Below are positions 33,092 to 41,660 of a DNA stretch of 64,000 bases, piece by piece (position 1 is the stretch's first letter; every line of letters starts with the position of its first letter). This DNA comes from Thermoplasmata archaeon. GTDB lineage: Archaea > Thermoplasmatota > Thermoplasmata > UBA10834. Made by a program: the position numbers and the translations under genes. The stretch covers positions 1 through 64,000 of the forward strand of contig JAOTTD010000005.1 in the NCBI GenBank assembly GCA_029864565.1, given 5' to 3'. The notes beneath the pieces were generated by a model. The model worked only from the letters and a program-made list of their open reading frames with translations. It was not told where the DNA came from and ran no database searches.

Positions 33092-33499
33092 ATGTCTTCT
33101 CAAGACAAAGTCGAACCAGCACAGCAACCGCAGTACCCTATGTACGGGCCGCAGTATCAGCCGATGCACAAGCCGCCAATCGAATACATCAGGCCATTCG
33201 CATCGGACGTCATACTGGCGATAGCCATCATCGTCGGTTTGTTCTTCCTGATGCTCGGTTCGGTGATATACGGCGTTGCTGACGAGTCCGAAGGCAGGGA
33301 CGCGGGGATGGTCCTCAAAGCGCTGGGCCTGTTCATAGCCACCGCAGGCATGTTGCTTGGAGCCGTCCTCAGGACAGACATGAACAAGTGGGTCAGAGTC
33401 GCCCTGTTGCTGAGCGCCACCATGATGATCATACTCATAGGCTTCTGGGGTTCATTCTGGGGCCTGACGGTGGACTTGAGCATACCTGGATCAATCTGA
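33092..33499 (+). CDS. Small membrane protein with Pro/Gln/Tyr-rich N-terminus
   Basis: The 135-residue protein begins with a soluble segment rich in Pro, Gln, Tyr and Met (about 1-33), then has three hydrophobic helices (about 40-62, 74-95 and 103-125). I do not recognise the family. The Tyr-Pro-Gln-rich head resembles low-complexity tails seen on small archaeal and bacterial membrane proteins. The ATG at 33092 has a GGAAGGGA site; the frame is open five codons further up to a TTG. The gene has its own TATA box and a palindrome at the predicted start site. Confidence 0.6.
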   Translation: MSSQDKVEPAQQPQYPMYGPQYQPMHKPPIEYIRPFASDVILAIAIIVGLFFLMLGSVIYGVADESEGRDAGMVLKALGLFIATAGMLLGAVLRTDMNKWVRVALLLSATMMIILIGFWGSFWGLTVDLSIPGSI

Positions 33500-33519
33500 C
33501 CAGGTTGCACTCAAACCCT

Positions 33520-33825
33520 TTATTTTTTCAGCCTTTTTCCCACTTTCTTCTCAACCGACTCCACCTTCGAGCAGATGGCACCGGAAGAGCCCTTCCTGTC
33601 ATCGATCCTTATCGTCGTCTCGACCCGGAGGCACATGCTGGCCACCCTCTTGTGACACGCAGATATGACGGACATCACCTCGTCGAACTCCCCCTCGACC
33701 ACCGTGCCCATTGGGTTGACGCGGTAGTCGAGGCCAGACTCGTCCACGATCCTGACGCATTCTGATACATACCTGCTCACGCTCTCACCCACCCCGATGG
33801 GCACGACGCTGAACTCCGCCAACAT
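33520..33825 (-). CDS. MTH1187-family thiamine-binding-like protein
   Basis: The 101-residue protein has the MTH1187/YkoF fold pattern: an N-terminal strand AEFSVVPIGVGESVSRYV, the central LDYRVNPMGTVVEGEFDEVM that forms the ligand pocket in relatives, and the RVETTIRIDDRKG strand. Homologs bind thiamine or related small molecules, but the physiological role is unclear. The ATG at 33825 has a GGTGG site; an upstream in-frame ATG adds five residues. It is divergent from the DUF6015-like gene, sharing an intergenic TATA-like GTATTTATAC at about 33893-33902. Confidence 0.85.
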   Translation of the reverse strand: MLAEFSVVPIGVGESVSRYVSECVRIVDESGLDYRVNPMGTVVEGEFDEVMSVISACHKRVASMCLRVETTIRIDDRKGSSGAICSKVESVEKKVGKRLKK

Positions 33826-33974
33826 CAAATACCACCTCACACGCTATCGACGATGTGCGGATTTCTTCCCGCAGCCACTCGTTGAAAGCCAATGTATTTA
33901 TACAACCGGAAGCTAAATGAAACCTCTGTTGCTAAGGCACGTTGGTTTTCTTGATTTCCGGGGGCATTAAAGTT

Positions 33975-34430
33975 ATGAAGAGAAAAGGGGAGCCGTTGAA
34001 CGAGTCTTTGAACATCATCACCAAGCTGAGGAAGTCCGACGCAGGCGCTTCCGATGCGACCTTGACCGTAGAACACCTGACAAAAGCCATCAAGAACAGC
34101 ATAGACAAGCAGGGCATGCCCGAAGAGGAGGCCAGGGCGATGGCCCAACACGTCATGAATTTCTTTGGATACAGCGAGAGGATCATCGACAACGTACTCG
34201 AGCCCGAGGACAGGGACGCCTTCTACATGCTGGAGGACGCCGGCATACTCATGACCGAACGCGAAGAGACCACACTGTATGATGGCAGGGAGTGGCGTAT
34301 ACACTACTGGATGTTCAGAAAGGAGCGCATCTCCGAATTGATATATGGTAGGGGCAGGTCCGAGGGCCAGATGGACGAGGACCCGTCCGTGTACGATGAC
34401 ATCCCCGAAGACATCTGGTCCAGGGAATAG
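33975..34430 (+). CDS. DUF6015-like conserved protein
   Basis: The 151-residue soluble protein closely resembles a family I know as DUF6015 from Thermoplasmata: TVEHLTKAIKNSIDKQGM, an AQHVMNFFGYSERIIDNVL run, and the C-terminal EREETTLYDGREWRIHYW. The last part resembles a winged-helix strand-turn, so a role in regulation is possible, but this is only appearance. The start at ATG 33975 follows a GGGGG run by about 16 nt; upstream alternatives exist. The family's restriction to Thermoplasmata, as I recall it, supports the taxonomic guess. Confidence 0.72.
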   Translation: MKRKGEPLNESLNIITKLRKSDAGASDATLTVEHLTKAIKNSIDKQGMPEEEARAMAQHVMNFFGYSERIIDNVLEPEDRDAFYMLEDAGILMTEREETTLYDGREWRIHYWMFRKERISELIYGRGRSEGQMDEDPSVYDDIPEDIWSRE

Positions 34431-34501
34431 GGGCGGGATTCCCTACTTTCAGCCAGCCTGGGCAAAGCCGTTTAGCACCCATGGCGTTTTCGTAGCCTAG
34501 A

Positions 34502-36406
34502 ATGTCAGCGGAGCTTTTTCCTTACGCACCCAGGGACGGGCAGCAGCGCCTCGTTGACTTGATCAGCTCCTCCTGTGACAGAAGAGGGCACCTGGTCGTG
34601 GAGAGCGGCACGGGGACTGGGAAGACGGTGTGCGCTCTCTATGGAGTTATGAAGAGTTGCAGCGTGCGAGGGAAGAAGCTTCTGTATCTCACAAGAACGA
34701 ACTCGCAGCAGAGGCAGGTCATGTTCGAACTCCGCCAGATGGGCAGCGGCCGGCGGAACTTCGGGGTCGCCCTTCAGGGGAGGCGAAACATGTGCCCGCT
34801 CGCGAAGGCGGATGCGGAGCTCGCTGGCGGAAACCCCGAAGAGCTCTCGAAGGTATGCTCGGAGCGGAAAGCTCGCGTCTTGAAGGGGGAGGAGAGGGCG
34901 TGTCCCTTCTTCGCGACGACTATGTCGACGGACCTTCAAGCAGTCACGAAGCACATGAGAGAGGAACTTCCTACTGCTGAGGAGTTCACCTCCTATTGTC
35001 GCGAAAGGCAGCTGTGTCCATATGAAATCAGCAAGATGCACGTACCCGCTGCCGACGTCGTCACGGCACCCTACATAATGTTCTTCGATGGGTTCATCAG
35101 GCACAATCTGCTGGATTGGATGGGGTGTTCCGCGAGCGACATCGTGGTTGTCGTCGATGAGGCTCACAACCTGCCCTCGTACGCGCGAGAGCTGAAATCG
35201 TCCCGTCTCTCCGATGTGGCGTTGCGGCTCGCGAGCGCGGAGATAGACGAGTTCGGGAACCCTGAGATCGCGGAAGGCATAAGCCTTCGTGACCTCGTCG
35301 CATTGCTCCAGAGCGCTCTCGACAGGGCTGTCGAGGAGTATCTCATAGACGAAGATGGCGTCATTCCGCAATCGTTCCTTGAGGAGGAACTTATGCTCGG
35401 CATGGGAGCGACGAGCCACAGACTCAAGGGCATGCTGATTCAGACTATGAATTATGGCGAGATGGTGCGCGATGCGCGACGGTCTTCAGGCAGACTCCCG
35501 AGGTCGTTCGTCCACAGGATTGCCAGCTTTCTGGTGTTCTGGCACGGCCTCGAGGAAGGGGAATATGTCAAACTGGTCGTCAAATCGGACGTCACCGCAT
35601 TCGAGGCATTCTGTCTGGATGCCTCGCTGGCGTGCGCGCCTCTGCACGAATGCCATTCCAGTGTACACATGTCCGGCACGCTCAGACCACTCAACGATTA
35701 CGCAGAGAGCATAGGCCTACCAGACGATACAATGAAGGAGTCGATCCCTTCGCCGTTCCCACCGGAGAACAGGCTCATCCTATACGCCGACGACGTCACC
35801 ACGAGATACGAAGACATGGAGCGGGAGCCCGCCATAATTGGAAGGATTGCTGAGCACATCACTGAACTCTTAGGCAGTTGCACCAGGAACACGATCATCT
35901 TCTACCCATCGTACGCAATGATGCAGAGGGTGAGTAACCTCGTCGACGAATCCCTCATTGGATGGAGGATATTCAGAGAGGAGCGCTCGATGGGCCAAGC
36001 GGAGCTGATGGAGACCGTGAGCGGATTCAAAGGCACCACTGGACACGCCGTGATGCACGCTATCGCGGGAGGGAGGATAAGTGAGGGAATCGACTTCCCA
36101 GGAGAGGAGATGGAGTTGGCGGTTATTGCAGGGATACCCTATCCTAAACCCACTGCCAGACACAGAGCGCTGCAGTACTTCTGCGATATTAAGTTCGGAG
36201 ATGGCTGGTCCCATGCCGTCAAGGCGCCCACCACCAGGAAGCTCCTGCAGGCGATGGGGAGGCTCATCCGGTCCGAAACGGACCGCGGTCTTGCGGTCGT
36301 GTTAGACAGGAGGGTGGTCCATTTCGAAGAGGCTCTAGCGGCGAGGAGATCTGTTGCGCTTGTGCAGGATGCGCGTGAGTTCTTCTCCGCCTCGTCGACG
36401 GAGTAA
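34502..36406 (+). CDS. xpd: XPD/Rad3-family DNA helicase with 4Fe-4S domain
   Basis: The 634-residue protein is a superfamily 2 5'-3' helicase. Walker A is SGTGTGKT (35-42), the DEAH box is at 219-222 (VVDEAHNL), and the iron-sulfur cysteines lie between them at C98, C119, C134 and C166 or C172. The C-terminal RecA half has GGRISEGIDFPGEEM and the motif VI Q-x-x-GR-x-IR (QAMGRLIRS). The size matches archaeal XPD, which acts in repair-linked DNA unwinding; DinG-like relatives cannot be fully excluded. The gene stands alone with the start at ATG 34502. Confidence 0.93.
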   Translation: MSAELFPYAPRDGQQRLVDLISSSCDRRGHLVVESGTGTGKTVCALYGVMKSCSVRGKKLLYLTRTNSQQRQVMFELRQMGSGRRNFGVALQGRRNMCPLAKADAELAGGNPEELSKVCSERKARVLKGEERACPFFATTMSTDLQAVTKHMREELPTAEEFTSYCRERQLCPYEISKMHVPAADVVTAPYIMFFDGFIRHNLLDWMGCSASDIVVVVDEAHNLPSYARELKSSRLSDVALRLASAEIDEFGNPEIAEGISLRDLVALLQSALDRAVEEYLIDEDGVIPQSFLEEELMLGMGATSHRLKGMLIQTMNYGEMVRDARRSSGRLPRSFVHRIASFLVFWHGLEEGEYVKLVVKSDVTAFEAFCLDASLACAPLHECHSSVHMSGTLRPLNDYAESIGLPDDTMKESIPSPFPPENRLILYADDVTTRYEDMEREPAIIGRIAEHITELLGSCTRNTIIFYPSYAMMQRVSNLVDESLIGWRIFREERSMGQAELMETVSGFKGTTGHAVMHAIAGGRISEGIDFPGEEMELAVIAGIPYPKPTARHRALQYFCDIKFGDGWSHAVKAPTTRKLLQAMGRLIRSETDRGLAVVLDRRVVHFEEALAARRSVALVQDAREFFSASSTE

Positions 36407-36538
36407 CGCACCCGCGGTCCTGCGAGACGAGCCCATTGCCAGAAGGAGGGGCACCCGTTCATCCCGTGATACGCCGGCCGAGCGTCCTGCATGACAACTG
36501 CTATTCCGTGCGTTTCAATTATTAGACTCCTCCGCAAT

Positions 36539-37114
36539 ATGCCCCCGACGATGACCCCGCTCGAAGCAGCCTTCGCAGGCCTATGGTTGATGCTACCCGC
36601 CCTCATTCCGAATTCGGCCGCAGTGATCTTCGGAGGTGGCCGTCCCATGGACTTCGGCATGAGCTGGAAAGGCAGGCGAATCCTAGGAGACGGAAAGACC
36701 TGGCGTGGATTCATCGGCGGAGCGGGTTGCGGAGTCTTGCTCGGGCTTCTGCAGATTGGCGTGACTGGAATGGGCGGGCTGTCCGAGGGCTGGAGCTTCG
36801 GATCGGGGCCGTCGGCACTCACGGTAGTGGTGTGTCTCAGTTTGGGATCGATGCTCGGAGACAGTATGGGCTCATTCGTCAAGAGGAGGTTCGGCGTTGA
36901 CAGGGGCACCAAAGCGCCTGGGCTTGATCAATATAACTTCGTAATGGGAGCAGTCCTGCTGGTCATCATATTCAGATATGGTTGGTTCCAAGAGCATTTC
37001 ATAGATGGCAACGCCATATGGGGGCTGGTGGCGCTACTCATAGTGGTCCCCCTCCTCCATCGCGGGGTGAACATCGTGGGCTACAAACTGGGGAGAAAGG
37101 AAGTACCATGGTAG
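36539..37114 (+). CDS. carS: CDP-archaeol synthase
   Basis: CarS attaches CTP to 2,3-di-O-geranylgeranylglyceryl phosphate, a step in archaeal membrane lipid synthesis. The 191-residue membrane protein has four to five helices, and the DUF46 signatures MDFGMSWKGRRILGDGKTWRG near 38-58 and GDSMGSFVKRRFGVDRGTKAPG near 108-129. A TATA-like CAATTATTAG (36516-36525) places the start near 36540-36546, so ATG 36539 or ATG 36551 is the initiator. It overlaps pyrE by 7 nt, heading a four-gene overlapping operon. Confidence 0.93.
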   Translation: MPPTMTPLEAAFAGLWLMLPALIPNSAAVIFGGGRPMDFGMSWKGRRILGDGKTWRGFIGGAGCGVLLGLLQIGVTGMGGLSEGWSFGSGPSALTVVVCLSLGSMLGDSMGSFVKRRFGVDRGTKAPGLDQYNFVMGAVLLVIIFRYGWFQEHFIDGNAIWGLVALLIVVPLLHRGVNIVGYKLGRKEVPW

Positions 37115-37626
37115 AAGACACGCAAACGCTCAGGCAAATGCTCATGGAGTTGAAGGTTGTCCAGACCGGGGAATTTGTGCTCGCATCGGGCAAGAAGAGC
37201 AGCTTCTTCGTCAACATCAAGCGGGCGAGCACGGACCCTCGAGTGCTGAGGGAGATCGCGAAAGCCATGGCACCTCATATCGGAGACTGCAGGATCGCGG
37301 GCATGGCGCTTGGCGCGGTGCCGATAGCCGTGGCGGTGGCCCTCGAGACCGATAAGTCGTATGTCATAGTGCGTAAGGAAGCGAAGGACCATGGCACGAA
37401 AGACCTAATCGAAGGAGATGTGGCCCCTGGGGACGAGTTTGTCATCGTAGAGGATGTAGCAACGACTGGAGGCTCGACCCTGCGGGTTGTGGACGCGCTG
37501 AAACAGAAAGGCGCGGTCGTCGCAAAAGCCATCGTCGTTGTCGACCGTGAGGAAGGTGCTTCCGCACTCCTTAAGGATAACGGGGTAGAGCTCGTCTCAA
37601 TATTCAAGGCCAAGGACCTCACATGA
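37108..37626 (+). CDS. pyrE: Orotate phosphoribosyltransferase
   Basis: PyrE makes orotidine monophosphate from orotate and PRPP in pyrimidine synthesis. The 172-residue protein has the PRPP-binding motif VIVEDVATTGGST (112-124) and a flexible catalytic loop with RKEAKDHGTKDLIEG (89-103). Its ATG lies inside the end of carS (CCATGGTAG), and its last bases overlap the udg start (ATGA at 37623-37626). Confidence 0.94.
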   Translation: MVEDTQTLRQMLMELKVVQTGEFVLASGKKSSFFVNIKRASTDPRVLREIAKAMAPHIGDCRIAGMALGAVPIAVAVALETDKSYVIVRKEAKDHGTKDLIEGDVAPGDEFVIVEDVATTGGSTLRVVDALKQKGAVVAKAIVVVDREEGASALLKDNGVELVSIFKAKDLT

Positions 37627-38192
37627 AAAAGCCTGAAGCAGTTACGGTGGACTGCGCGTCGTGCCGATTGAGCAAGACGCGTAAAAATGTCGTTCGAGGG
37701 AAGGGGCTATCATCATCCAGGATAGTGTTTGTGGGGGAAGCGCCTGGGAGAGACGAAGATCTGAGGGGAGAACCTTTCGTCGGAAGCGCGGGAAGGACCT
37801 TGAACAAAGCCTTCGCAGATTTGGGAGTCTCCCGTGACGATGTTTTCGTGACCAATCTTGTCAAGTGCAGACCTCCTGGGAACAGGAAGCCTAGAAGAGA
37901 CGAGATCGAAGCATGCAAGGGCAATTTGTGCGCAGAGGTCCATCAGATCGAGCCTTCTGTGCTTTGCCTACTTGGTCAGACCGTCACACAAGAGCTGCTC
38001 GGATACAAGGGTAGGATGTCGGACTTGGTCGGGAAAGAGGTCGAAGCAACCGTCTGCGGGCGCAGGATCAAGTGCGTGGTCGCCTACCACCCGGCGGCAT
38101 GCCTGTATCGGCGCAGCAATTACGAATCATTCTCAATGGCTATCGAGAGAGGGTTGCAGCTCGCGAGGCTCGAAGGGGAGGACCTGCCTTGA
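37623..38192 (+). CDS. udg: Uracil-DNA glycosylase, family 4
   Basis: The enzyme excises uracil from DNA. Family 4 members carry a 4Fe-4S cluster, here C11, C14, C82 and C98. The active-site motif A is GEAPGRDED (38-46) followed by GEPFVGSAGR, and motif B is AYHPAA near 153-158. The 189-residue length is typical. It overlaps pyrE upstream and the C11 peptidase downstream (TTGA at 38189-38192). Confidence 0.94.
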   Translation: MKKPEAVTVDCASCRLSKTRKNVVRGKGLSSSRIVFVGEAPGRDEDLRGEPFVGSAGRTLNKAFADLGVSRDDVFVTNLVKCRPPGNRKPRRDEIEACKGNLCAEVHQIEPSVLCLLGQTVTQELLGYKGRMSDLVGKEVEATVCGRRIKCVVAYHPAACLYRRSNYESFSMAIERGLQLARLEGEDLP

Positions 38193-40063
38193 GCGGAGTG
38201 CGGGCACTTGTGCTTCTCTCTGCCTCGCTCGCGCTGCTATTGACGTCGCTCCCCAACACCGCAGCTATCGTCGAAGGGGCAGACGCCGCCCCCGTTAGAA
38301 ACTGGACATTCATTATCTACATGGCCGCCGATGTCACCGACACGCTCCCATGGGAAGCGGACATCAACGAGATGGAGGCGGCGAACCAGGCTGACAACAC
38401 GAACACGATAGTCCTGGTGGATCCTCCAGGCATGGCCAACACCATGCTGCTGAAGATAGAACACGATGACAATTATTTCGATCCAGAGATTATCTCTACC
38501 GTCCTCGAGGACCAAGGCGCTGTCATACCAGGTGGAGGAGAAGTCAACACGGGCTCACCAGCAATCCTCAGAGATCTCATAGTCTTCTCTGCGACAGAAT
38601 ACCCTGCAGACTATCTCGTCCTCGTACTGTGGGGCCACGGAGCGGGATGGAGAGGTTTGTGTCCTGATGGCAGTGATTTGCTGACCCTGCCAGAACTCAG
38701 AACTGCGCTGACGATGGCGGAGGCAACGCTCAATCAAGGGTTGGACATGGTCGTCCTTGACGTGTGCAACGGGGCAACCATGGAGCTCGCATATGAGATA
38801 TGCGAGAGCGCCAATCTACTCGTCGGAAGCGAGCTAAACGTCCCGTCTGAAGGACTACCTTACACAGAGGTGTTCGATGCCATTGCATCTGACCCGATCC
38901 AATCCATAGACGACTTCGGAAAGGCAATCGTTGATTCGTACATCGACTGGGCGGAATACAACTCGAGCCACGCGACCGTTGCCTGTCTCTTGGACCTCGT
39001 CGCGGTCGACGATATCATGAGGGGCGTCGACTTGATATCAGAAATGGGCTTGATCTTTAACCGACTGTACCACTCCTCCCTGACGAATGCCGTGCATTCT
39101 TCCGAGTATTGCGAAGACGAATGGTCTGTGGACCTCGGCACCCTATGCCTTGAACTGTGTGCTGAGGATTTGCCCCTCGAAATCAAAGTGGCTTCCATGG
39201 AGGCTGCTCAGAAGTACTTCTCCGCGATCATTCACTACGCGGAATCCAATATGGAAGAACAGAGCAGCGGCAGCACCACAGGTCTTTCGCTCTATTCACC
39301 CTCTAGTGATACCGACGAGAGCTACCAAGAACTGCTCATTTCTCAGACGTCCTGGATGAACCTCTCGTTCAGACTTCGCGAAGACATGGATGCACAAACT
39401 TCTGGCCCAGGCCCAGAGTTGGCGACCGGTGACTCATCGAGCGATGACGACGACCTGCCCGACTTCGCAACCCTGACATGGGAGCAAGACGAAGAATGGA
39501 ACTACACATGCTACATGATACACGTCTTTCGCATCGAGCCAAACGGCTTGGTGACTGGCCAGACGATCTCGGCTGTGGACCCTGTTGTCCGCATCGACGG
39601 AATCGTCGGGTCGCTATTGGTGTCTGCGGTTGCATGCATCGGTGACGAAGCATACTCCCATCAAGCCCTTTACTGCACACTATCCCGACTCGTGAGGATA
39701 GATGTCGAGATCGGCAGTCCAAACGAAATCCTCGCCAGCGATATTGAGGTCACTATCATATCACAATCCAACGAACGCCTGCAGATCGAATGCAGCGATG
39801 GCACTTGCACAGGACAGTTTGTGGCTCCGGACTGGGCAGACATCGGAGAAATCGTCACCTTACAATTGGTCGATTTGACAAGCGGGAGAATCCTGTCCGA
39901 AAGTAGAGCTCTCGTTTCGGGTGAAGACATGGCTTTGACATTGAACGTGCATAGGACAGACACCGATACCATCGAATCAGAGATACTCCTTGGATTCGTT
40001 GCGATGATAGCCATCCTAGGAGTGGCGGTTATCGTCCATGTCAACCTCACACGGAAAAGGTGA
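38189..40063 (+). CDS. Membrane-anchored clostripain-like (C11) peptidase
   Basis: The 624-residue protein has an N-terminal signal peptide (hydrophobic 5-25), a clostripain-family catalytic domain with the catalytic dyad H150 (LWGHGAGW) and C193 (DVCNGATMEL), a long Thr/Ser/Asp-rich extracellular part with an acidic run (DSSSDDDDLPDF), a beta-rich domain, and a C-terminal transmembrane helix (about 597-617) ending in RKR. It should sit outside the cell, anchored at the C-terminus. The start is TTG 38189, because AGGGGAGG precedes it and it overlaps the udg stop; GTG 38198 is an alternative. Its coupling to nucleotide and DNA repair genes is unexplained. Confidence 0.85.
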   Translation: MSGVRALVLLSASLALLLTSLPNTAAIVEGADAAPVRNWTFIIYMAADVTDTLPWEADINEMEAANQADNTNTIVLVDPPGMANTMLLKIEHDDNYFDPEIISTVLEDQGAVIPGGGEVNTGSPAILRDLIVFSATEYPADYLVLVLWGHGAGWRGLCPDGSDLLTLPELRTALTMAEATLNQGLDMVVLDVCNGATMELAYEICESANLLVGSELNVPSEGLPYTEVFDAIASDPIQSIDDFGKAIVDSYIDWAEYNSSHATVACLLDLVAVDDIMRGVDLISEMGLIFNRLYHSSLTNAVHSSEYCEDEWSVDLGTLCLELCAEDLPLEIKVASMEAAQKYFSAIIHYAESNMEEQSSGSTTGLSLYSPSSDTDESYQELLISQTSWMNLSFRLREDMDAQTSGPGPELATGDSSSDDDDLPDFATLTWEQDEEWNYTCYMIHVFRIEPNGLVTGQTISAVDPVVRIDGIVGSLLVSAVACIGDEAYSHQALYCTLSRLVRIDVEIGSPNEILASDIEVTIISQSNERLQIECSDGTCTGQFVAPDWADIGEIVTLQLVDLTSGRILSESRALVSGEDMALTLNVHRTDTDTIESEILLGFVAMIAILGVAVIVHVNLTRKR

Positions 40064-40068
40064 GCTCT

Positions 40069-40743
40069 TCAGAATCGCTTCTTGAACAGGAACTTCAGGT
40101 TCCCCAAGCCATCCTTCCAGCTGTTTAATTTCACCTCGCCTATTCTGGCCCGGTAAGTGATTGGCACCTCGATGGCACGCGATTTCCTGAACGCTTCGAT
40201 CTTTATCTCCTCAGACATCGCCATCTCATCGCTCATTAGGTCCATCGATGCGAGGATGTCGCGCCTGAAGATCCACATGCCGCTCTGTGAATCCTTGATC
40301 TTCACCCTGAACAAGACGCGGGCTGTGGCCGAGAGAGCCCAGTTTCCGAGCCGATGCTTTGCGCCCATCGCCCCTTTCTCCATGCGAGCGAAACGGTTGG
40401 TTGTGATGAAATCGAGACCTTTTGAGACCAGCTCGTCGGCGAGGCGGGGTATCTCGGATGCTGGATAAGTCATGTCGGCGTCGAGCGTCGCGATGATATC
40501 TCCGCTCGTACGCTCGAAACCAGTCTTGTATGCGCGTCCATATCCACGTCTAGGCTCCTCCACGACTATGGCGCCGAGCGAAGTCGCGATCTCCCTCGTT
40601 TTGTCTCTGGAATTCGTGTCGACGACGAGTATTTCGACCGGGCGTCCTCCGAACGCGTCTTTGACCTCAGTTATGACAAGGCCGACGCTCTTCTCTTCGT
40701 TCATCGTGGGTATTACGACAGAGACTGTCCATTCCGACACCAT
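40069..40743 (-). CDS. GT2 glycosyltransferase, DPM1-like
   Basis: The 224-residue protein is a GT-A family 2 glycosyltransferase resembling dolichol-phosphate mannose/glucose synthases: VVIPTMNEEKSVGLVI at the N-terminus, VVDTNSRDKT for nucleotide binding, TLDADMTYPASEIP with the metal-binding DAD, and GMWIFRRDIL. It lacks C-terminal membrane helices, so it is probably a peripheral enzyme that charges a polyprenyl phosphate. Its start is 1 nt after the stop of the upstream GT2 gene, which overlaps its GGGAGG site. It is last in the minus-strand glycan operon. Confidence 0.87.
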   Translation of the reverse strand: MVSEWTVSVVIPTMNEEKSVGLVITEVKDAFGGRPVEILVVDTNSRDKTREIATSLGAIVVEEPRRGYGRAYKTGFERTSGDIIATLDADMTYPASEIPRLADELVSKGLDFITTNRFARMEKGAMGAKHRLGNWALSATARVLFRVKIKDSQSGMWIFRRDILASMDLMSDEMAMSEEIKIEAFRKSRAIEVPITYRARIGEVKLNSWKDGLGNLKFLFKKRF

Positions 40744-40744
40744 A

Positions 40745-41596
40745 TCACCTCCCAGGGAACAGCAGACCCCACCTCTTCCGGCCTCCGCGTCCGTTCTTTA
40801 AGAGAGGACTATCCGCACCGCTGGGTGCCTTCTCCAGAAGTTTGCACATGAGATATCCGAGCACCGCAACCCCCAATCTTGAGAGCGCCCAAAGCGACTT
40901 CGAGGTCTCAATCAAACGAGTGGGCTTATACGAAGACCACAGGTTACCGTGTTTCATCGTTAGCTGCTTTCGTCCCCACCCATTCCAAAACGCCTGCTTG
41001 AAGAATCCTTTGAAGCTGCCTTTCGTTCTATGGTAGACGATGGCGTCGAGATTGACTCCGAACTTGTACCCCTTCTCAACGGCTCGCAGGTTCAGATCGA
41101 TATCCTCTGCTGTGATGAACCATGGATCGAACCCTCCAATGTCGTTCATGACTTGTCGCTTCCATGCCATACTCGCACTCGGATACGAGATGTCCACACC
41201 TCGATGATACAGCTCCACCCTGTCGAGGTCCTCGAACGCGTGATAACCTATATTGATCGTCTTTCCCGCCACTACATCATAGCTCTGAAGGGATTTGCGC
41301 AACTCGCGTATCCAAAACGGATTGGCGATGCAATCACCACCAATCGTCGCAATGGCTTCGCCAGTGGCCATGGAGATGCCGTAGTTGGTGCTCTCCCCTC
41401 TGGTGCCCGGGTAATGGAACAAGCGTATGTTCTCATGATTCCTCATGTATGCATTGATGACCTCGACAGTTCCATCCCAGCTTCCGGCATCGACCACCAC
41501 GATCTCCACTGGCCCCTCCTGTACAATGAGGCTGTCGAGGAGGTCTCTGATGTGTCTCTTTTCGTTCAGGAGATTAAGAATCACGCTCAACTTCAT
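40745..41596 (-). CDS. GT2 glycosyltransferase
   Basis: A 283-residue family 2 glycosyltransferase: SVILNLLNEKRHIRDLLDSL at the start, VVVDAGSWDGT, then the Asp of GGDCIANPFWIREL in the metal-binding position and WFITAEDIDLNLR as the acceptor-side ED motif. The C-terminal part (about 205-283) is basic and contains one short hydrophobic stretch. It is likely to add a sugar to a lipid-linked or surface glycan. It follows the UDP-sugar dehydrogenase gene by 64 nt and is tightly coupled to the DPM1-like gene. Confidence 0.87.
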   Translation of the reverse strand: MKLSVILNLLNEKRHIRDLLDSLIVQEGPVEIVVVDAGSWDGTVEVINAYMRNHENIRLFHYPGTRGESTNYGISMATGEAIATIGGDCIANPFWIRELRKSLQSYDVVAGKTINIGYHAFEDLDRVELYHRGVDISYPSASMAWKRQVMNDIGGFDPWFITAEDIDLNLRAVEKGYKFGVNLDAIVYHRTKGSFKGFFKQAFWNGWGRKQLTMKHGNLWSSYKPTRLIETSKSLWALSRLGVAVLGYLMCKLLEKAPSGADSPLLKNGRGGRKRWGLLFPGR

Positions 41597-41660
41597 GAGG
41601 ATACGAGGCCATCTGAAATGGTTCTGCCCTTATTATGATTTGCAGCGGTCGGGTGGCGGT

